Positions 58,715-64,000 of a DNA stretch of 64,000 nt are shown in pieces. The stretch's first letter is position 1. Every line of letters begins with the position of its first letter. A program made the position numbers and the translations under genes. This DNA is from G963669295 sp963669295 (GTDB lineage Bacteria > Bacteroidota > Bacteroidia > Flavobacteriales_D > CALLUQ01), in NCBI GenBank assembly GCA_963669295.1, contig OY769938.1:2418001-2482000 (forward strand). Direction: 5' to 3'. The notes beneath the pieces were generated by a model that saw only the letters and a program-made list of their open reading frames with translations, was not told where the DNA came from and searched no databases.

Positions 58715-59872
58715 ATGCCTTTTTATCATAAGCTGGGGAAGTTACCCCCTAAACGACATACTGTTTTTCAGTCGGAGGAGGGAGCCTATTATTACGAGCA
58801 ATTGTTTGGCACCATTGGTTTTGATGGGATGTCGTCGTTGCTCTATCATGTGCACCGCCCCACCCAAGTAAAAGAAATACTGGAGTCGTATTCGGTAGCT
58901 CCCAAAGTAGCTGTGGAGAAAAACATGAAGTCGCTGCGGTTACATGGGTTTAAAGTGCCACCAACGGCCGATTATTTGGAAAGCCGAACACCTATTTTGG
59001 TGAACAACGATGCACACATCGTATTGGCAGCTCCGCAGCAATCTACCAACGATTATTTTTATAAAAATGCCGATGCCGACGAAATGGTATTTGTGCATAA
59101 AGGAACAGGAAAGCTGCGCACCTTTGTAGGAAACATCTCCTTTAAGGAAGGCGACTATTTGCTGATTCCTCGTGGAATGATTTACAAAATGGACTTCGAT
59201 GGGGAAGACAATCGTTTGTTTATAGTAGAGTCGTTTCACCCCATGTATACGCCCAAGCGTTACCGCAACTGGTTTGGGCAAATGTTGGAGCACTCTCCTT
59301 TTTGCGAGCGCGACATCCGTCAGCCAGAGGAATTGGAAACGTATGATGAGCAAGGGGAATTTTTGGTAAAGATTAAAAAAGAAGGCATGATGCACCAATA
59401 CATCTATGCCACACATCCTTTCGACGTGGTAGGTTGGGATGGGTATAACTACCCTTACGCATTTTCAATTCACGATTTTGAGCCCATTACTGGTAGGGTG
59501 CATCAACCACCTCCAGTACATCAAACGTTTGAAACGGCAGCCTTTGTGGTGTGCTCGTTCTGCCCAAGGCTCTACGATTATCATCCTAAAGCTGTTCCAG
59601 CGCCTTACAACCACAGCAACATCGATAGCGATGAAGTGTTGTATTATGTGGATGGCGACTTTATGAGCCGCAACGACATTGGCCCTGGCCACATCTCTTT
59701 GCATCCAGCCGGCATCCCACACGGACCGCATCCCGGAGCTATGGAACGCAGCATTGGAAAGGTAAAAACCGATGAATTGGCTGTGATGGTAGATACCTTC
59801 AAGCCATTAAAAGTAACAGAGGAAGCACTCAAGATTGACGATGGTAAATATTGGAAATCCTGGGTGGAATAA
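58715..59872 (+). CDS. hmgA: homogentisate 1,2-dioxygenase
   Basis: HmgA opens the ring of homogentisate using iron and oxygen in tyrosine/phenylalanine breakdown. The 385-residue protein begins MPFYHKLGKLPPKRHTVFQS. It holds the Fe-ligand regions PYNHSNIDSDEVLYYVDGDF near residue 292 and LHPAGIPHGPHPGAMERS near residue 326. The conserved HQPPPVHQTFETAAF lies near residue 265. It is followed by hppD, the previous step of the same pathway, so the two genes act together on the tyrosine route. No fumarylacetoacetase or maleylacetoacetate isomerase gene is in the window. A strong promoter lies upstream. Confidence 0.95.
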   Translation: MPFYHKLGKLPPKRHTVFQSEEGAYYYEQLFGTIGFDGMSSLLYHVHRPTQVKEILESYSVAPKVAVEKNMKSLRLHGFKVPPTADYLESRTPILVNNDAHIVLAAPQQSTNDYFYKNADADEMVFVHKGTGKLRTFVGNISFKEGDYLLIPRGMIYKMDFDGEDNRLFIVESFHPMYTPKRYRNWFGQMLEHSPFCERDIRQPEELETYDEQGEFLVKIKKEGMMHQYIYATHPFDVVGWDGYNYPYAFSIHDFEPITGRVHQPPPVHQTFETAAFVVCSFCPRLYDYHPKAVPAPYNHSNIDSDEVLYYVDGDFMSRNDIGPGHISLHPAGIPHGPHPGAMERSIGKVKTDELAVMVDTFKPLKVTEEALKIDDGKYWKSWVE

Positions 59873-59903
59873 TTAAACATTGAACGCATTAAATCATAAG
59901 ATC

Positions 59904-61043
59904 ATGAATACAGATACAACATCGTTACAATTGGAAAAAGTGGTACCCGAGGCAGAAGACTTTTTGCCGTTGTTGGGCACCGATTATGTAGAATTGTATG
60001 TGGGCAATGCCAAACAAGCAGCCCATTATTACCAGTCGGCCTGGGGATTTCAACCATTGGCTTATGCCGGGTTAGAAACTGGTGTGAAAGACAGGGTATC
60101 GTATGTATTACAACAAGATAAAATTCGATTGGTACTCACCTCGCCACTAGAGCAAGATGGCCCTATCAATGAGCACATCAACAAGCATGGCGATGGAGTA
60201 AAGGTAGTAGCCCTTTGGGTAGATGATGCCACTAAATCGTGGGAAGAAACCACCAGGAGAGGGGCAGTATCTTTCATGGAGCCCGAAGTTACCGAAGACG
60301 GCAATGGCCGTGTGGTCACTTCTGGCATCCATACCTATGGCGAAACGGTACACCTTTTTATTGAGCGTAAAGCATACAACGGCCCCTTCTTACCGGGCTA
60401 CAGAACATGGGAAACCGATTATCGCCCTAAGTCTGTTGGACTGAAATACATCGACCACATGGTAGGCAACGTAGGGTGGAACGAAATGAATAAATGGTGC
60501 GAGTTTTATGCCAAAGTAATGGGGTTTGCACAATTAATTTCGTTTGATGATAAAGACATTTCTACCGAGTATACCGCGTTGATGAGTAAGGTAATGAGCA
60601 ACGGAAATGGTAGGATTAAGTTCCCCATCAACGAGCCGGCCGAAGGGCGAAAGAAATCGCAAATTGAAGAATACATCGATTTTTACAACGGTGCAGGAGT
60701 ACAGCACATTGCTGTAGCTACCGACAACATCATTGAAACAGTAGGCGAGTTGAAGGCACGTGGGGTAGAGTTTTTGTATGTTCCAGATAACTATTACGAT
60801 ACCGTATTGGATCGTGTAGGAGAGATTGATGAAGACCTGGAGCCATTGCGAGAATTGGGCATCTTGATCGACCGCGATGATGAAGGGTATTTATTGCAAC
60901 TCTTTACCAAACCGGTATTGGATCGACCCACCATGTTTTTCGAAATCATTCAGCGTAAAGGAGCGCAATCGTTCGGAAAGGGCAACTTTCAGGCACTATT
61001 TGAATCGATTGAGCGCGAGCAAGAAGCACGCGGCACCCTTTAA
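59904..61043 (+). CDS. hppD: 4-hydroxyphenylpyruvate dioxygenase
   Basis: The ATG at 59904 gives 379 residues; an upstream TTG would add eight. It has the two vicinal-oxygen-chelate halves: an N-terminal GTDYVELYVGNAKQAAHYYQ near residue 27, and a C-terminal half with the iron ligands in YIDHMVGNV (His), GVQHIAVATDNI (His) and MFFEIIQRKG (Glu). HppD makes homogentisate from 4-hydroxyphenylpyruvate. It directly follows hmgA, with a 31-bp gap, and a terminator lies after it. Confidence 0.96.
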   Translation: MNTDTTSLQLEKVVPEAEDFLPLLGTDYVELYVGNAKQAAHYYQSAWGFQPLAYAGLETGVKDRVSYVLQQDKIRLVLTSPLEQDGPINEHINKHGDGVKVVALWVDDATKSWEETTRRGAVSFMEPEVTEDGNGRVVTSGIHTYGETVHLFIERKAYNGPFLPGYRTWETDYRPKSVGLKYIDHMVGNVGWNEMNKWCEFYAKVMGFAQLISFDDKDISTEYTALMSKVMSNGNGRIKFPINEPAEGRKKSQIEEYIDFYNGAGVQHIAVATDNIIETVGELKARGVEFLYVPDNYYDTVLDRVGEIDEDLEPLRELGILIDRDDEGYLLQLFTKPVLDRPTMFFEIIQRKGAQSFGKGNFQALFESIEREQEARGTL

Positions 61044-61068
61044 TGAACGCGATATTGTGAATAAAATA

Positions 61069-61099
61069 AACCCTGCTGATTCATGTTCAGCAGGGTTTT
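61069..61099 (+). terminator. terminator after the hmgA-hppD operon
   Basis: AACCCTGCTGA (61,069-61,079) pairs with TCAGCAGGGTT (61,087-61,097) over a seven-base loop, followed by TTCTTATT. Confidence 0.8.
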
Positions 61100-61176
61100 C
61101 TTATTTATTTGTGGTCAACACAATGCAACCTTTTCATTTTCGTTTGTCTTTATACAAACCATAAACCTGCAAGACT

Positions 61177-61653
61177 ATGAAAAAATTAAGCGTCCTTTTC
61201 ATCGCGTTTTGCTGCTTTGCTACCACCATTGTTGCGCAAGAGTATACCACCGCCCTCGGTTTTCGAGGAGGGTTTTATACCGGCCTTACCGTTAAACATT
61301 TTGTGAAAGAAGATGTAGCCATTGAGGGCATTTTGGCCACCCGCTGGAGTGGGTTTCATGTAACAGGATTGTATGAAGTGCATAAGTATGCTGCCTTTGA
61401 TGTGCCCCGGTTAAATTGGTATTACGGTGCAGGAGCACACATTGGGTTTTATAATTCGCGCTATGCCTACCCTGAAGGTTGGGGCACAGTGCATTCTACA
61501 GGCCTGGGGATAGATGGCATCATTGGCATTGAATACAACATTGAGGAAATTCCCATTAACTTTTCGTTGGACTGGAAGCCCATGATTAACCTCATTGGTA
61601 GGCCCGGATTTTGGGGCGATTCAGGGGCATTATCGGCCCGATACTATTTTTAG
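61177..61653 (+). CDS. small outer-membrane beta-barrel-like protein
   Basis: The 158-residue product has a signal peptide (MKKLSVLFIAFCCFATTIVA) and a short mature barrel-like domain, with many Gly/aromatic strands and a terminal ARYYF. A terminal aromatic residue is the usual outer-membrane assembly signal. Tandem GxxxG-like stretches such as FRGGFYTGLTVKHFV appear near residue 30. It may be a small eight-strand OmpA/OmpW-like barrel; no family is certain. Its stop abuts the convergent ClC channel gene with no gap. Confidence 0.65.
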   Translation: MKKLSVLFIAFCCFATTIVAQEYTTALGFRGGFYTGLTVKHFVKEDVAIEGILATRWSGFHVTGLYEVHKYAAFDVPRLNWYYGAGAHIGFYNSRYAYPEGWGTVHSTGLGIDGIIGIEYNIEEIPINFSLDWKPMINLIGRPGFWGDSGALSARYYF

Positions 61654-63429
61654 TCAGGTAATTTCACCCGTAAACTCTACCAGTTGCTCGCGATAAGCGG
61701 TAAACAGTTTCGAGCGAGAAACAAAACCTACATATTTTCCGTGGTTCACCACGGGTAGGTTCCAGGCACCGGTTTTTTCAAACCGTTCCATCACGCTGTC
61801 CATGTTTTCGTTCAGCGAAATGAGGTCGGGTGCTTCCACCATCAATTCCTCCACCAGGGTTTTGTTGTACATCAACCGATTGAAAATGATGTGGCGTACA
61901 TCATCGAGCTGTACCATGCCCAAAAAGTTGTTGTGCTCATCCACCACAGGAAAAATGTTGCGATTAGAGCTGGCGATGACCTTTACCAACTCACCAAGTG
62001 TGGCGGTAGGCACAATGGTTTGAAAATCTTTTTCAATTTCACTTTCCAGTTTCATAAGCGTGAGCACCGCCTTGTCTTTGTCGTGGGTAATCAACTCGCC
62101 CCGTTGCGCTAACTGACGGGTGTATACCGAATAGGGTACAAACAGCTTTACCGTGGTATACGAAATGGCGGCAGCAATCATGAGTGGAATAAAGAGCTCG
62201 TATCCTCCGGTAATTTCTGCAATAAGGAAAATGGCGGTAAGGGGGGCATGCAGCACACCAGCCATCAACCCACCCATGCCTACCAGGGTAAAGTTGCTTT
62301 CCGACAGCTTGATGCCCCAGTGGTTAAATAGCTTGGCAAAAGAAATGCCAATGGCGCTGCCTATGAATAGGGAAGGAGCAAAGATGCCAGCAATACCACC
62401 AGCACTAAGCGTAATGGAGGTGGCAATACTTTTGAGGAAAATGAGTGCTGCCAAAAACAAAATAACCATGAGCACATGGCCTTTGTACCCTTCGAAAAGT
62501 GTATTGTTGAGTGCCTTCCATTCTTTGCCTTCAATAAAGCTGTTAACCACTTCATACCCTTCTCCATACAATGGCGGGAAAACAAAGAGCAGGAGCCCCA
62601 GCACCACCCCACCGATCATCACTTTTTTGTACACCGATTGCACCCTGTTGAACAAGCCATCGATGAAAAAGTGCATGCGCGTAAAGTAGATCGAAATTAA
62701 CCCGGTGAGGATACCCAGCAGAATGTAAAAAGGCACATCTACCAGTAAGAACCGATCTTGTAGGTCGAAGTGAAACAACACATCTTCTCCTAAAAAAAGG
62801 TGCGAAGTAATTACCGCCGAAATGGAAGCCAGCAATAGTGGAATGAGAGAAGCCATGGTGAGGTCGAGCATAATGACTTCGATGGCAAATACAATGGCAG
62901 CAACGGGTGCTTTAAAAATAGCGGCCATCGACCCTGCCGCTGCACATCCTATGAGTAGGGTTTTGGTTTTTCGATTCAGTTGAAATGTTTTGCCGAGGCT
63001 CGAACCAATGGCAGCACTGGTAACTACGGTGGGGCCCTCTAACCCGCCTGAGCCCCCAAAGCCTACGGTAAGTGCACTGGAGATGATGGAAGAAAAAGTA
63101 TTGTGCTTTTTAAGGGTGCTGTTTTGCTTGGAGATGGAATAAAGTGTGGAGGGAATACCACTGTATACCCGCTTGCGAATGAGGTAACGAATAACGGTAA
63201 CCGTAAGCAAAATACCCACCAGCGGGTAGGCAAAATACAAGTAGTTATGGTAGTCTTGTACCAGCCCGTTGGTCAGCAACGCTTCGATAAGAAATACCAG
63301 ATTTTTAATGACCACCGCAGCAAGTCCCGAGGCAAACCCCACCAATACGCTAAGCATCAATACAAACTGTCGGGGTTTGATGTTTTTAACCCTCCAAATC
63401 AAAAACCGACGAAAAAGTTGTTGGGGCAT
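61654..63429 (-). CDS. ClC-family chloride channel/transporter with CBS domains
   Basis: This 591-residue membrane protein has the ClC motifs: RVYSGIPSTLYS (YSGIP), GGSGGLEGPTVV (GxEGP, keeping the gating glutamate) and AGGIAGIFAPSLFIGSA (GxFxP). About ten or more helices span residues 30-430. The C-terminal 140 residues form a pair of CBS domains (TLGELVKVIASSNRNIFPVV, then PDLISLNENMDSVMERFEKT), which may sense nucleotides. Whether it is a channel or an H+/Cl- exchanger cannot be told. It abuts the barrel gene and starts six bases from the thioredoxin gene's stop. Confidence 0.93.
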   Translation of the reverse strand: MPQQLFRRFLIWRVKNIKPRQFVLMLSVLVGFASGLAAVVIKNLVFLIEALLTNGLVQDYHNYLYFAYPLVGILLTVTVIRYLIRKRVYSGIPSTLYSISKQNSTLKKHNTFSSIISSALTVGFGGSGGLEGPTVVTSAAIGSSLGKTFQLNRKTKTLLIGCAAAGSMAAIFKAPVAAIVFAIEVIMLDLTMASLIPLLLASISAVITSHLFLGEDVLFHFDLQDRFLLVDVPFYILLGILTGLISIYFTRMHFFIDGLFNRVQSVYKKVMIGGVVLGLLLFVFPPLYGEGYEVVNSFIEGKEWKALNNTLFEGYKGHVLMVILFLAALIFLKSIATSITLSAGGIAGIFAPSLFIGSAIGISFAKLFNHWGIKLSESNFTLVGMGGLMAGVLHAPLTAIFLIAEITGGYELFIPLMIAAAISYTTVKLFVPYSVYTRQLAQRGELITHDKDKAVLTLMKLESEIEKDFQTIVPTATLGELVKVIASSNRNIFPVVDEHNNFLGMVQLDDVRHIIFNRLMYNKTLVEELMVEAPDLISLNENMDSVMERFEKTGAWNLPVVNHGKYVGFVSRSKLFTAYREQLVEFTGEIT

Positions 63430-63435
63430 TCGGAG

Positions 63436-64000
63436 TTAAAGAGCTTTAAGGTGCGACTCAATGATGGCTTGTATATTTTCTGAAGGCCGATCGGCATGTA
63501 CGTCAATGATGTTTCCTTGTTGGTCGATAAGCAGGTAACGAGGAATAAAGTCGATGTTGTAGTTTTGTGCAAAGTCCGAACCAAACCCCTGTGCAAAAAG
63601 GTGAATACTGCCCGAAGCATCGCCACTTACTTCACGTTCCCAATCGCCTTTTTTATCGTCTAAGGAAATGTTAAGAAATACAATGTCGTCGCGGTCTTTA
63701 AAATGTTGCATCACTTCGTACATGTATGGAATTTCTTCCTTGCAAGGCCCACACCAGGTAGCCCAGGCATCAATGTACACCAATTTACCTCTAAAGTCGC
63801 TGAGCGTTACCATGTTGCCATGCACATCTGGATAGCTGAAATTGGGGGCAGGTACGCCAGGAGTAAGCCGCAACCATTTTTGATACTCGTTGTTCAACGC
63901 TTCATTCAATGCTACATTAGGTACCAGGGCTTTGTAGTCGATATACATGCTATCAATCCAGGCATTCACCCCATTGTATTTCACTTGCTCAATCAAAAAT
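63436..64000 (-). CDS. TlpA/ResA-like thioredoxin domain protein (partial, 5' end outside window)
   Basis: At least 188 residues are visible; the start lies beyond the right edge and no true start codon is inside. The domain has PNFSYPDVHGNMVTLSDFRG, then the active site DAWATWCGPCKEEIPYMY (CGPC) and the cis-Pro loop DFIPRYLLIDQQGNII. TlpA/ResA-type proteins reduce disulfides in the periplasm. It lies six bases from the ClC gene and shares its strand, so the two may be co-transcribed. The N-terminal part, which would show any signal peptide or anchor, is missing. Confidence 0.88.
   Translation of the reverse strand, partial: FLIEQVKYNGVNAWIDSMYIDYKALVPNVALNEALNNEYQKWLRLTPGVPAPNFSYPDVHGNMVTLSDFRGKLVYIDAWATWCGPCKEEIPYMYEVMQHFKDRDDIVFLNISLDDKKGDWEREVSGDASGSIHLFAQGFGSDFAQNYNIDFIPRYLLIDQQGNIIDVHADRPSENIQAIIESHLKAL

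Overview
The window reads as a stretch of chromosome from a free-living, probably marine member of the Bacteroidota, most likely Flavobacteriales (Crocinitomicaceae/Cryomorphaceae-like). The signs are type IX secretion (T9SS) C-terminal sorting domains on several large secreted proteins, a gliding-motility-type C-terminal domain, AT-leaning DNA with TAnnTTTG-type -7 promoter boxes, few Shine-Dalgarno sequences, paired DUF1501/DUF1800 genes, YwqK/MORN proteins and an epimerase-type threonine dehydrogenase. The genus is inference; the phylum is well supported.

Layout. 0-4.6 kb (minus): a housekeeping operon pepA-pdxA-yceD-rpmF-plsX-fabH (fabH cut by the window edge). 4.9-8.1 kb (plus): a large secreted CHU_C-type protein and ribE, meeting metF tail to tail. 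9.3-13.8 kb: lepA, then an ECF sigma factor, an overlapping anti-sigma-like membrane protein and an outer-membrane barrel protein. 13.9-18.1 kb: yebC, an acyl-CoA carboxylase beta subunit, a barrel protein and a thioredoxin-fold protein, with clear terminators. 18.2-21.6 kb: purD and purQ around two small-family membrane proteins. 21.6-25.9 kb: a P-loop ATPase, a T9SS cargo protein and unknowns. 26.1-29.5 kb (minus): nadD-gmk-yicC, a DMT transporter and an ArsC-like protein. 29.6-33.6 kb (plus): a flippase-like membrane protein, cystathionine gamma-synthase/lyase, a TrkA-type protein and an SDR. 33.6-38.0 kb: two tandem M43 metalloproteases with T9SS tails. 38.1-41.9 kb (minus): DUF1501/DUF1800 and two small secreted proteins.

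42-50 kb is the accessory part. Two proteins with nucleoside-2-deoxyribosyltransferase/TIR-like domains (one with C-terminal helical repeats, one with an N-terminal zinc-ribbon-like segment) lie either side of a glycosyltransferase and an intact tyrosine recombinase. Directly downstream is a non-coding array of 18 degenerate 21-23-nt units, many of them tiny hairpins (about 46,474-46,862). After a ferritin-like/lipoprotein operon comes a repeat-rich gap with a 98-99-bp tandem array (49,481-49,906). A diverged single relative of its hairpin core lies at 41.0 kb and preserves base pairing by compensatory changes.

50-64 kb returns to core genes: polA, an M28 peptidase and cysS (minus), a tandem pair of YwqK/MORN proteins, L-threonine 3-dehydrogenase, the tyrosine-degradation pair hmgA-hppD (plus, behind a clear promoter), a small barrel protein, a ClC channel with CBS domains and a truncated TlpA-like thioredoxin. 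No tRNA, rRNA, insertion sequence or CRISPR array was recognised.
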